From Rhodobacter sp. TJ_12 (lineage in GTDB: Bacteria; Pseudomonadota; Alphaproteobacteria; Rhodobacterales; Rhodobacteraceae): 64,000 nt of DNA. The notes under the pieces are model-generated. The model made no database searches. It saw only the letters and a list, made by a program, of their open reading frames with translations, and had not been told where the DNA came from. The number at the start of each line of letters is the position of its first letter. Position 1 is the first letter of the stretch. The stretch covers positions 1 to 64,000 of the forward strand of contig NZ_NRRD01000002.1 of NCBI RefSeq assembly GCF_020023995.1, read 5' to 3'. Positions 9,292-17,667 of the stretch are shown here, in pieces. Made by a program: the position numbers and the translations under genes.

Positions 9292-9361
9292 CCCCCGGGA
9301 TAGTTTCGCAAAGTCGACGGTAAAAACGCCTGCCCTCGACTTTGTCCAAATATCCCGGGGG
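9292..9361. repeat. Inverted pair of CCCGGGATATTT-type repeats
   Basis: Two copies of the repeat seen at 1169 face each other: CCCCCGGGATAGTTTCGCAA... at 9292-9317 and its near-complement ending AAATATCCCGGGGG at 9336-9361. Together they can form a stem of about 25 bp with an 18-base loop. It lies just after the amidase stop and 70 bases before rnpB and may end the upstream transcript, although no U-tract follows. Confidence 0.65.
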
Positions 9362-9433
9362 TGAATTTGGCGAAGCCAAAGAGGAGGCAGCGCCCCATTG
9401 ACCTGCGCCCCCCGCGCAGCGTAAGGCAGGCAC

Positions 9434-9834
9434 GCGCGGAGGACCGGATGACCGCGGCGGCCCATAGCTCCGTTTTGCGGATAGCTGGGCGGTCGAGGAA
9501 AGTCCGGACTCCATGAAGCAACGGTGCCGGGTAACGCCCGGCGGGGGCAACCCTAGGGAAAGCGCCACAGAGAACAGACCGCCTTCGCTTGCGGGGGTAA
9601 GGGTGAAACGGTGGGGTAAGAGCCCACCGCGGGACTGGCAACAGGACCGGCACGGCAAGCCCCACCGGGAGCAACGCCGAATAGGGACCGCGCGCCAGCG
9701 CAAGCTTGGTAGGGGAGCTTCGCCCCGAGCGGTCCGGGTTGGCGGCTTGAGGCTGCGGGTGACCGCAGGCCCAGAGGAATGGTCATCCACGGGGGCAACC
9801 CCGGGACAGAATCCGGCTTACAGGTCCTCCGCGC
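9434..9834 (+). ncRNA. rnpB: RNase P RNA (class A)
   Basis: This is the catalytic RNA of RNase P, which matures tRNA 5' ends. The conserved P4 strand GAGGAAAGTCCGGACTCC lies at about 9494-9511 and the 3' conserved ACAGAATCCGGCTTA at about 9806-9820. The ends pair as P1: GCGCGGAGGACC (9434) with GGTCCTCCGCGC (9823-9834). The about 400-base length is normal for an alphaproteobacterial type A RNA. Long open frames across it on both strands are spurious. Confidence 0.96.
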
Positions 9835-9925
9835 ATATTCGCTTCGTGATCGAAGGTGGTTCCGCCACGCCCTTGAAGCCTTGCTGTTTCGGGCCACCTG
9901 AGGGGCAGCAAAAACGGAGGCTGCG

Positions 9926-10312
9926 ATGCGCTACACACTCAACCGTATTTTGGAAAACACCGCTTTTGAAGAGGCCGAGGCCCGCACCCGCGCCGCGCTA
10001 ACTGCGCGCGGCTTTGGGGTAATCACCGAAATCGATGTTGCCGCGACGATGAAGGCAAAGCTGGATCGCGAAATGACGCCTTATAAAATTCTGGGCGCTT
10101 GCAATCCGCCGCGCGCCTTCGAAGCGCTTCAGGCCGATCCGCGTATCGGGGCGATGCTGCCGTGCAATGTGATCGTGCGCGCGGTTGAAAGGGGCGTCGA
10201 GGTCTCTGCCGTTGATCCGGTTGCCTCTTTCGCGCAGGTCGAGGCCGAAGGCGCGCGGGCCGTCGCCGCTGAGGTGCGCGAGATTTATGTGGACCTGATC
10301 GCCAACCTGTAA
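9926..10312 (+). CDS. DUF302 domain protein
   Basis: This 128-residue protein is a DUF302 member: the ALTARGFGVITEIDVAATMK segment, the YKILGACNPPRAFEAL core and the PCNVIVRAVERGVEVSAVDP strand are characteristic. No signal peptide or membrane segment is seen. The fold is a small alpha/beta domain with no established biochemical role; some members are linked to stress or sulfur compounds. An AACGGAGG site precedes the start by about six bases. Confidence 0.88.
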   Translation: MRYTLNRILENTAFEEAEARTRAALTARGFGVITEIDVAATMKAKLDREMTPYKILGACNPPRAFEALQADPRIGAMLPCNVIVRAVERGVEVSAVDPVASFAQVEAEGARAVAAEVREIYVDLIANL

Positions 10313-10389
10313 CGCGCACGGAAACCATTGGCCTTTGGCCAGAATGCGCGCAGTATTCGCCTGCGTTTCAGTTCATATTGGGGGGAGAG

Positions 10390-11100
10390 ATGAGCTTTGT
10401 AAAAACACTCGCCACGCTCGCGGTGGGCTTTGCCGCCGCCAAGGGCGTGCAGAAGTTTCAGCAAATGGGCGGCATGGACGGGATGAAAGAGGCTCTGCGT
10501 CAAGCCGATCAGCCCGGCGGCATGGCCGAGCAGATGGGCGCTTTTGCGCAGCGCATGGGCGTGCCGGGCGGGCAGGAAACCGTGCGCGATATGTTTGCCA
10601 AATGGGCGCCCCAAGCCGCCGCGATGACCGAGGCGGCCGAGGCGAATTTTGGCAAGATGATGGGCACGATGACCGGCGCCGCGACCACCGGGGCCAAGAG
10701 TGTCTCGGACATGCTGGGCGCAGCGATGACGGACCCGATGGTGGAGGCTTCGGCCGAATCGCAAGCCAAGTTGATGATCCGGGCGATGATTCAGGCCGCC
10801 AAAGCCGATGGCGTGATTGACGATGCCGAAAAGGCCGCGATTTTGGCGCAACTTGGTGAGGCCACCGAAGAAGAGATCGCCTTCGTGCAAGCGGAGCTGG
10901 ATGCGCCCATCGACGTTGACGGTCTGGTGGCCGATGTGGGCGACGCGGCCAAGGTGCAGGTCTATACGGCGGCGGTGATGGCCATTTCGGTCGATACAGA
11001 GGCCGAAAAGCGCTATCTGGCCAATTTGGCGGCGGCGCTTGGCGTGGATGCCGAAACCGTCTTGCAGGTGCATCGCGCCATGGGCAAACCGCTGGTCTGA
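10390..11100 (+). CDS. DUF533 / TerB-like protein
   Basis: This 236-residue protein has a DUF533 (YebE-type) architecture: an N-terminal Gly/Met-rich helical region ([20 protein letters not shown]) and a C-terminal TerB-like all-helical domain ([27 protein letters not shown]...). The DGxIDxxE pattern near residue 145 is the hallmark metal-type motif of TerB-like folds. The start at 10390 is preceded by GGGGGAGAG, better than the in-frame ATG at 10378. Function is unknown; members of the fold occur in tellurite and envelope stress settings. Confidence 0.82.
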
Positions 11101-11243
11101 GCCAAACCGTGCATGCAGGGCAAAAGCTTTGCGAAAAAACACCACGCGCCACGCCTTTGCGGTTGACTCCGGGGCGTGTCTGGCTAAAAGGCGGGCTTCA
11201 AGGATTTGCGGGTGCATGGGTGCCCGACGCTGGGAGACTGAAA

Positions 11244-11411
11244 ATGGCGAAGCCGACGACGATCAAGATCCGTCTGAACTCGACGGCGGGCACCGGGCAC
11301 TTCTATGTGACCAAGAAGAATGCCCGCACCATGACCGAAAAGATGACCGTGAACAAATACGATCCGGTCGTGCGTAAGCATGTCGAATACAAGGAAGGCA
11401 AGATCAAGTAA
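11244..11411 (+). CDS. rpmG: 50S ribosomal protein L33
   Basis: L33 of 55 residues: [28 protein letters not shown] and a [17 protein letters not shown] end. It lacks the zinc-binding Cys pairs, so this is the Cys-less (C-minus) form. The open frame extends upstream but the family start and a GGGAG site place the start at 11244. A terminator follows at 11437. Confidence 0.98.
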
Positions 11412-11436
11412 GATCTGCCGCATTCCTGATGCAAGG

Positions 11437-11459
11437 GCCGTCCTTAGGGGCGGCTTTTT
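11437..11459 (+). terminator. Rho-independent terminator after rpmG
   Basis: GCCGTCC and GGGCGGC form a 7-bp stem around a TTAG loop and are followed by five T residues. It ends the rpmG transcript 26 bases after the stop. Confidence 0.8.
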
Positions 11460-11484
11460 GCCGTTTTGTCCCCGGTATTTTGGC

Positions 11485-12213
11485 TCAGGCCAAAAGCAAG
11501 ACGGTCAGCGAAAAAGTGCCCACGAAAACCGCACCGGCCAGCACCCAAGGCGTGGGGGGCGGCGGCGGCGGATCATGTGGCGGCGGATGCAGCGCCATAT
11601 CGCGGCGGGTGTCGGGCTTGCGCTTGGCCTCGGCGTCGCCGCTTGGGCTATCGTCATCTGCGGCGGGATCGTCGCCGTCTTGCGCGGTGCCCTTGTGGCC
11701 GTGGTGCCCGCCCAGCGTTTGCGGCAGATGCGGGCTATGCGGATCAAAGCTGTCGTCGGGGGTATGATCGATCGCGGCGGCGGGCGCATCGGGGCGCGGC
11801 TCGCGCCCGCGTGTCGGATGGGGCAGGGCGCGGGTGGCGGCCTGTTGCGCCAAAAGCGCCTGAAGTGGCGCGGTTTCCACCCCGAGCATCTGCGCCGCGA
11901 TCAGCGAGCCGGGGGCAGCGGAACCTGCGCCGGGTTGGGCGGCGGTGGTGGCGCTGGCCAGCGTGGTTTCAGGCAGCGGCAAGGTCGCGGTGCCCGCGCG
12001 GGTTTGGGCCTGTGATGGGGGGCTTGCCCCCGTGGCACTGCTGGCGGGTGTGGTCGGCGGCGGCGCGCCCGAACTGGCGCGGGGGGCGCTCTGCGCCGTG
12101 GGCAGCGTTGTGCCGGTGGGCTGCGTCGCGCGCGCGCCCTGCTGCGCTTCCGCCCCATGCGGCAGGGGCAGGGTGGTGGCCGGGGCAGTCGTCGTTGGCA
12201 CAGGCTTTAGCAT
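11485..12213 (-). CDS. Pro/Ala/Thr-rich protein with C-terminal membrane anchor
   Basis: I do not recognise this 242-residue protein. About 160 residues are low-complexity Ala, Pro and Thr. A His/Asp-rich stretch follows (DHTPDDSFDPHSPHLPQ, HHGHKG), then an Asp-rich and a basic region (EAKRKPDTRR), a proline run, and finally one strongly hydrophobic segment at the very C-terminus (WVLAGAVFVGTFSLTVLLLA), which suggests a tail anchor. It starts 57 bases after the RND pump gene on the same strand and could be the last gene of that operon. The opposite-strand open frame is Arg/Trp-rich and looks like a shadow. No strong ribosome site is seen, so it may not be real. Confidence 0.5.
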   Translation of the reverse strand: MLKPVPTTTAPATTLPLPHGAEAQQGARATQPTGTTLPTAQSAPRASSGAPPPTTPASSATGASPPSQAQTRAGTATLPLPETTLASATTAAQPGAGSAAPGSLIAAQMLGVETAPLQALLAQQAATRALPHPTRGREPRPDAPAAAIDHTPDDSFDPHSPHLPQTLGGHHGHKGTAQDGDDPAADDDSPSGDAEAKRKPDTRRDMALHPPPHDPPPPPPTPWVLAGAVFVGTFSLTVLLLA

Positions 12214-12270
12214 AACACACGCACTCAGACAGTGAATGTCTTAGGCTTGCAGAAAAGGGTGAACGAGAGG

Positions 12271-15200
12271 TTAAATCGGCTCTGACGGGGCGGGCCTGGC
12301 CGTTTTCTCGGGCGGTTTTACCCCGAAAATCACGCAATAAAGCGCAGGCGCAAAGACCAGCGTCACCAGCGTGCCCGCGATGATGCCCCCCATCATCGCA
12401 AAGGCCATCGGCGCCCAGAAGACCTCGCGTGAGATCGGGATAAGCGCGAGCGAGGCCGCCGCCGCCGTCAGCAAAATGGGCCGGGCGCGGCTGTCAGAGG
12501 CCTCGAACACCGCCTGCCAATGGCTATGCCCGGCGGCCAGAAGGTCTTGCACCTCGGCCATCAAGATCAACGAATTGCGGATCAAGATGCCCGCCAACGC
12601 CAGCACCCCCAAAATGGCGACAAAGCCCAAAGGCTGACCCGAGGGCAGCATCGCCGCCACCACGCCGATCAGCCCCAAGGGCGCGACGGCCAGCACGATG
12701 AACATCAGCCGGAAGCTTTGCATCTGCACCATGACCAAGGTCAGGATGACCAAGACCATCAGGGGCACCACGGCCACGATGGGGGCTTGGCTTTCGCTGC
12801 TGCTTTCTGCCACGCCGCCCGCCTCGATGCGATAGGCGGCGGGCAGGGTTGCGACTTGGGCGGCTATTTTCGGGGCCAGTTCGGCGGTGATCGTGGCCGG
12901 TTGCGCCTGCGCGGTGACCGAGGCTTTCACGGTGATCGTCGGCACCCGGTTGCGCGCATGCAGCACTGGCGCCTCCATCTGCCAGTCAAGATGCGCAAAA
13001 CTCAGGAGTGGCACCGGCACCCCGGCCGGTGAGGGCAATTGCAAAGACGACAGCGATGCGAGCGAGGACCGATCCGCCGCCGTGCCCCGCGCCACCACAT
13101 CCACCAGGGTCTGGCCTTCGCGCAATTCGGTCACGGTTACGCCTTCAAACAGCGTTTGCAGCGCTTGGGCGACATCCTTTTGCGTCAGCCCCAATTGGCG
13201 CAGGCGTTCTTGATCCAGCACGACGCGGGCGACGCGCACCGGCTCGCCTTCATCGATGGTGATATTGCCCAGCCGCCCGTCCTGCGCGAGCAGCCGCGCA
13301 AGGCTTCGTGCCTCTGCCAAAAGGCGGGCGCGATCGGGCCCCATGATCCGGTATTGTACCGGCTTGCCCACCGGCGGGCCCAGCTCGATCAGCTTGGTGA
13401 ACACATCGACGCCCGGCATCTGTTGGCCTTTGGCGATCAAGGCTGCGCGTAAGGCGTTGCGATCCTCTAGCCCCTCGGTCATCACCACGATCTGCCCCAT
13501 GAAGGGCGCGGGCGTCGGCGTGTCGAGTGACAATAGGAACCGCGGCGCAGACCGGCCGACATAGGTGGTCCAATATTGCGCTTCGGGCCGGGTGGCGAGC
13601 CAATCATCCAGTTCGGCCATTGCGGCATCGGTGGCGGCAATGGCCGAGTTTTGGCGCAAGGTGACATCGACCAGCAACTCGGGCCGGTCCGAGGCGGGGA
13701 AGAATTGCTGTTCAATATGGCGCATGCCGTAAAGCGCGGTGGCAAACAGGGCGACCGTGGCCAGAATGGTGATCCATTTCGCCCGCATGGCGGCGCGCAA
13801 AAGCGCGCGAAATGCCCGGCGCAGCGGGCCGGGGCGGGCGTCGTGATGCGGCAGATGCCGGGGCAGCACAGTGGCGCCGATCAGCGGCGCGAACAGCACG
13901 GCGACGACCCAGCTCAGCATCAGCGAAATCGCAATCACGTAAAACAGCGACAGCGTATATTCGCCCGCCTGCGACGAATTCAGTCCGATCGGGATGAACC
14001 CGGCCACGGTGACCAAGGTGCCCGACAGCATCGGAAAGGCAATCGAGGTCCAGGCGTAAGAGGCGGCCTTGGCGATCTTGTCGCCCGCCTCAAGCCGCGC
14101 GATCATCGTTTCAATCGCGATCATCGCATCATCGACCAAGAGCCCCAGCGCGATAATCAGCGCGCCCAGCGAAATACGCTGTAGCGTGACCCCCATCGCG
14201 TCTAAAATCACAAAGGTCAGCGCCAGCACCAGCGGGATCGACAGCGTCACCACCAGACCCGCCCGCCAGCCCAGCGACACAAAAGAAACGATCAACACGA
14301 TCGCCACCGCCTCGGCCAGCGCGCGCAGGAAGTGGTTTACCGAATCCTCCACCACCTTGGGCTGATCGGCCACTTTGTGCAGGTTGATCCCAACCGGCAA
14401 TTCCGCTTCGACACGGGCCATCAAGGCGTTCAGATCGGCCCCGAAATCAAGGATATTGGCGCCTTGCTTCATGCCGATGATCAGCCCCACGGCGGGCGCG
14501 CCCTTATAGCGAAACAGCGATGAGGGCGGATCGGCAAAGCCCGCGCGCACCGTGGCCACATCGGCCAGGGTGAAAAAGATTTCCCCTACCCGCAGCGGTG
14601 CGGCGGCCAGAGCCTCGGCATTGGCAAAGCGCCCCGACATGCGCACTGCGATCAATTCATCCTCGGTGCGGATCACGCCCGAGGGCACGATGGCATTTTG
14701 CGCGCCGAGCGTGGCCAAAACCTCGGCTTGATCAAGGCCAAGCGCGGCTAGCTTGCGTGCGGAAAATTCGACATGCACCACCGGGTCTTGGGTGCCAATC
14801 AATTCCACCTTGCCCGCCGCAGGCAGTGTCAAAACCGCCGAACGGACCTCTTCCACCCGGTCTTTGACCTCTTGCGGGGTAAAGCCATCGGCGGTGAAGG
14901 CGTAGATCGAGCCATAAACATCACCGAAATCGTCGCTGATTGCATAGCCCGCGAATTCTGCGGGAAATTGCGGTGTCAGATCCGACATCATATTGCGGAT
15001 CTTCAGCCATGTCTGGGTAACGGCGGCCCCGCGTGTTTCGGGTGTCAGTTCCACATAGACGACGGCGCGGCCCGGAAAGGTTTCTGAGCGGGTGAACTTC
15101 AGGTTCTCCAGCTCTTGCATCTTCTTTTCGATCCGGTCGGTGACCTGTTCGCGCGTTTCTTCCGCCGTGGCGCCGGGCAAAACGGCGGTGATGAACATCA

Positions 15201-15336
15201 CCTTGATCGTGAAAGACGGGTCTTCTTCGCGCCCAAGGTTGGTATAAGACAGCACCCCTGCGACCAGCGAGACGATGATCATATACCAAACCATCGAGCG
15301 ATGGCGCAAAGCCCAGTCTGACAGGTTGAAGCTCAT
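12271..15336 (-). CDS. RND efflux pump inner-membrane transporter
   Basis: This 1021-residue protein is an HAE/AcrB-like proton-driven resistance-nodulation-division pump. It has the two-fold pattern: TM1 (MVWYMIIVSLVAGVLS), a large periplasmic loop, TM2-6 with the proton-relay Asp pair in LGLLVDDAMIAIE (about 395-400), a second periplasmic loop and TM8-12. It heads the end of an operon with two membrane-fusion adaptors immediately upstream, each joined by an ATGA overlap. No outer-membrane channel gene is nearby. Two adaptors with one pump resemble the TriABC arrangement. Substrate cannot be read from sequence. Confidence 0.93.
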   Translation of the reverse strand: MSFNLSDWALRHRSMVWYMIIVSLVAGVLSYTNLGREEDPSFTIKVMFITAVLPGATAEETREQVTDRIEKKMQELENLKFTRSETFPGRAVVYVELTPETRGAAVTQTWLKIRNMMSDLTPQFPAEFAGYAISDDFGDVYGSIYAFTADGFTPQEVKDRVEEVRSAVLTLPAAGKVELIGTQDPVVHVEFSARKLAALGLDQAEVLATLGAQNAIVPSGVIRTEDELIAVRMSGRFANAEALAAAPLRVGEIFFTLADVATVRAGFADPPSSLFRYKGAPAVGLIIGMKQGANILDFGADLNALMARVEAELPVGINLHKVADQPKVVEDSVNHFLRALAEAVAIVLIVSFVSLGWRAGLVVTLSIPLVLALTFVILDAMGVTLQRISLGALIIALGLLVDDAMIAIETMIARLEAGDKIAKAASYAWTSIAFPMLSGTLVTVAGFIPIGLNSSQAGEYTLSLFYVIAISLMLSWVVAVLFAPLIGATVLPRHLPHHDARPGPLRRAFRALLRAAMRAKWITILATVALFATALYGMRHIEQQFFPASDRPELLVDVTLRQNSAIAATDAAMAELDDWLATRPEAQYWTTYVGRSAPRFLLSLDTPTPAPFMGQIVVMTEGLEDRNALRAALIAKGQQMPGVDVFTKLIELGPPVGKPVQYRIMGPDRARLLAEARSLARLLAQDGRLGNITIDEGEPVRVARVVLDQERLRQLGLTQKDVAQALQTLFEGVTVTELREGQTLVDVVARGTAADRSSLASLSSLQLPSPAGVPVPLLSFAHLDWQMEAPVLHARNRVPTITVKASVTAQAQPATITAELAPKIAAQVATLPAAYRIEAGGVAESSSESQAPIVAVVPLMVLVILTLVMVQMQSFRLMFIVLAVAPLGLIGVVAAMLPSGQPLGFVAILGVLALAGILIRNSLILMAEVQDLLAAGHSHWQAVFEASDSRARPILLTAAAASLALIPISREVFWAPMAFAMMGGIIAGTLVTLVFAPALYCVIFGVKPPEKTARPAPSEPI

Positions 15337-16382
15337 GGGGTGACCCTTTCGCCCAGCGGCTGATCTGGCGCGACCGAATGGATGCCCCGGATCACCACTT
15401 CATCGCCTTCTTGCAGACCCTGTGCGATCACCACGCGCGCCCCGATCTCACGCCCCAAGGTGATGGCCACCGGCTCGGCTTTGCGCCCTTGGCCCACGCG
15501 CCAGACCATTTTTTGCCCGTCGCGTTCCCATAGGGCGGCGCGTGGCAGTGTCAGCACCTCGGCAGAGGGCAGATCAAGCCGTGCGGTAATCAGCGCCCCC
15601 AGCCGAAAGCCTTGCCCCGCGTCCGCAAGCGAAATCCGCAACCGATGCGCACGGGTCGATGCATCGGCGACCGGCTCCACCAGCCGCAAATGGCCCTGTG
15701 TCACCAGCGCATCCTCATATCGGGTCGAAATCGTGAACCGCGCCGCATCTGGCAAGATCGCCAAAACCTCATCAGGCACATCGATCACCGCTTCGCGCCC
15801 GGCGGCGGTGGCCAGCCGCAAGACCGGGGTGCCCGGCGTGACCACGGTGCCCGGTTCGGCCAAAACAAGGCTGACCACCCCGGCCGCCGGGGCGCGCAAA
15901 GTGCCAAAGGCGGCGGCGTCGCGGGCGCGGGCCAGATCGGCGCTCGCGGCCTCGACGGTGGCACGCGCGGCAGTATCTTTGGCCTGTGCGGCTTCAAGGC
16001 TGGCTTTCGGGGCCACACCGCGGCGATGCAATTCCTGCGCGCGCTCCAGACTTTGCGCGGCAAAGGCGGCCTGTGCTTCGGCGGCGGCCAAGGCGGCCTC
16101 GGCTGCGGCGACATCTTCGGCCAAGGTGATTTGATCCAGCGTCGCCAGCACATCGCCCGCCTTGACCATATCGCCAAGGTTCACCGGGCGCGTCGCGATC
16201 CGGCCCGAGGTTTGAAAGCCCAGCGTGGTTTCCACCTCGGCGGCAATGACGCCGGGAAACTCGCGCGCGGTCATCGCCGCGCCGGTCACGATTTCAGAGA
16301 CCACCGGGCGCGGCGGCGGGGCGGTTTCCGCCCGCGCTGCGCAGGGCAGGGCCAAAAGCAAAAACACAAGCAGCGCTTTCAT
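15333..16382 (-). CDS. RND efflux periplasmic adaptor (second)
   Basis: This 349-residue membrane-fusion protein starts with a signal peptide (MKALLVFLLLALPCAARAE). It has the usual lipoyl half-motifs, GRIATRPVNLGDMVKAGDVLATLDQ and FGTLRAPAAGVVSLVLAEPGTVV, flanking a coiled-coil hairpin (about 95-160, Ala/Glu-rich), then beta-barrel and membrane-proximal domains. It links the inner-membrane pump to an outer-membrane channel. The start overlaps the first adaptor's stop and its stop overlaps the pump start (both ATGA), so the three are co-translated. It is clearly different in sequence from the first adaptor. Confidence 0.92.
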   Translation of the reverse strand: MKALLVFLLLALPCAARAETAPPPRPVVSEIVTGAAMTAREFPGVIAAEVETTLGFQTSGRIATRPVNLGDMVKAGDVLATLDQITLAEDVAAAEAALAAAEAQAAFAAQSLERAQELHRRGVAPKASLEAAQAKDTAARATVEAASADLARARDAAAFGTLRAPAAGVVSLVLAEPGTVVTPGTPVLRLATAAGREAVIDVPDEVLAILPDAARFTISTRYEDALVTQGHLRLVEPVADASTRAHRLRISLADAGQGFRLGALITARLDLPSAEVLTLPRAALWERDGQKMVWRVGQGRKAEPVAITLGREIGARVVIAQGLQEGDEVVIRGIHSVAPDQPLGERVTP

Positions 16383-17458
16383 GGGGCCTCCGACATGTGC
16401 ACGACCCGGCCGGGATAAAGCAGATGCGCGCCCTGCGTCACCACCAGCGCCCCTTCCGACAGCCCCTCCGATATTTCGATCCGGTTGTCGGTGTAGCGCA
16501 GCACCCGTACCGGGGCGATTTCGGCGCGCTGGGTTTGCGGGTCCACGGTCCAGACCGCGGGCTTTCCCTCATGGCTGACCAGCGCCGACCATGGCAGCGC
16601 GATGGCCGAGCCGAAGGGAAGATCGACCACACTGACCACCGCGGTGCCCAGCCCCGGCGGGACAAGGCCGGGCGCGCCGCTCAGCCGCGCCTTGACCCGC
16701 ACCGTGCCGGTTGCGCCTGCGACCAGCGGCGCGATTTCGGTGACCACCGCCTCGCGCGCGGGCCCCGGCCCTTCGACCGGGCGCAGCGTCACCCTGCGCC
16801 CGTCAAAGCGGTCAAGTGCAGCAAAATCAGGCACGTAGAACACCGCCTCGCGCGCGCCATCGCGGGCAATCGTCAGCACCGTCTGCGCCGCGCCGACGAT
16901 CTGGCCGGGTTCGGCATCGCGGTTGGTGACAATGCCATCGGCAGGGGCATGGAGCGTGCAATCTTCAAGCGTTTGGCGTGCCTTGGCGAGTGCGGCGCGC
17001 GCCTGATCGCGTGCGGAACGTGCGGAAAGCGCGGCTTCTGTTGCCGCATCAAGCGCGGCTTGCGTGGCCGCGCCGCGCAGCGTGAGTGCGGCGGCGCGCG
17101 CGCGGGCCTGTTCAGCCTGTGTCAGCATCGCTTCGGCTGCGGCATCTTGGGCCTGTGCCGCGCGCAACGCGGCGGCGGCCTGAGTCGCATCGATCTGGGC
17201 CAATACCGTGCCTTTGGTGACGCGCTGCCCCACTTCGGCGGTGATCGACAAAATCCGCCCGCCCGCGCGAAAGCCCACGGGCACCGCCTCTGCCGCCGCA
17301 ATCGTGCCCGAAAGCTCTATATGTATCAGTGCGGGTCCGGTGTGTGCGGTCACGACCTTGACCGCAAGCGGGCTTTCGGCATGGCCCGGAAGCGCCGCGG
17401 CAAGCCAAAGCGCAAGGCCCAACCGGGCAAGGCGGTGCGGCAAATGACGCGGCATCAA
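16379..17458 (-). CDS. RND efflux periplasmic adaptor (first)
   Basis: This 359-residue membrane-fusion protein opens the operon. A signal peptide (LALWLAAALPGHAE) is preceded by a basic n-region. Lipoyl half-motifs (GRILSITAEVGQRVTKGTVLAQID and CTLHAPADGIVTNRDAEPGQIV) flank an Ala-rich coiled-coil hairpin (about 85-165). It pairs with a second adaptor and one RND pump. Upstream lies a 200-base gap shared with the divergent VWA gene; no regulator gene is present, so control is unknown. Confidence 0.92.
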   Translation of the reverse strand: MMPRHLPHRLARLGLALWLAAALPGHAESPLAVKVVTAHTGPALIHIELSGTIAAAEAVPVGFRAGGRILSITAEVGQRVTKGTVLAQIDATQAAAALRAAQAQDAAAEAMLTQAEQARARAAALTLRGAATQAALDAATEAALSARSARDQARAALAKARQTLEDCTLHAPADGIVTNRDAEPGQIVGAAQTVLTIARDGAREAVFYVPDFAALDRFDGRRVTLRPVEGPGPAREAVVTEIAPLVAGATGTVRVKARLSGAPGLVPPGLGTAVVSVVDLPFGSAIALPWSALVSHEGKPAVWTVDPQTQRAEIAPVRVLRYTDNRIEISEGLSEGALVVTQGAHLLYPGRVVHMSEAP

Positions 17459-17667
17459 CGCTCCTTTTCAAATCGTGCCCCCTTGATTTCGGATTTTTCC
17501 GATTCGGGGAAGGCTTGCGGCCCGGGCAGGCGGAAAACGCCCGGTCATTTCGCGCGCGCCTTGGCGGCATTGGGGGAATTCCGGACTTGATCAGGGCAGG
17601 GAACCGGGCAAGGGTGCGGCCTGCCCGCTGCCGTGCATTTTGCAGCGCCTTTGCCTTTGGAGAATTC

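Noticed and set aside
9209-10001. Long open frames on both strands across rnpB
   Set aside because: The conserved structure of RNase P RNA accounts for this stretch; such frames are well-known artefacts of GC-rich rnpB genes.
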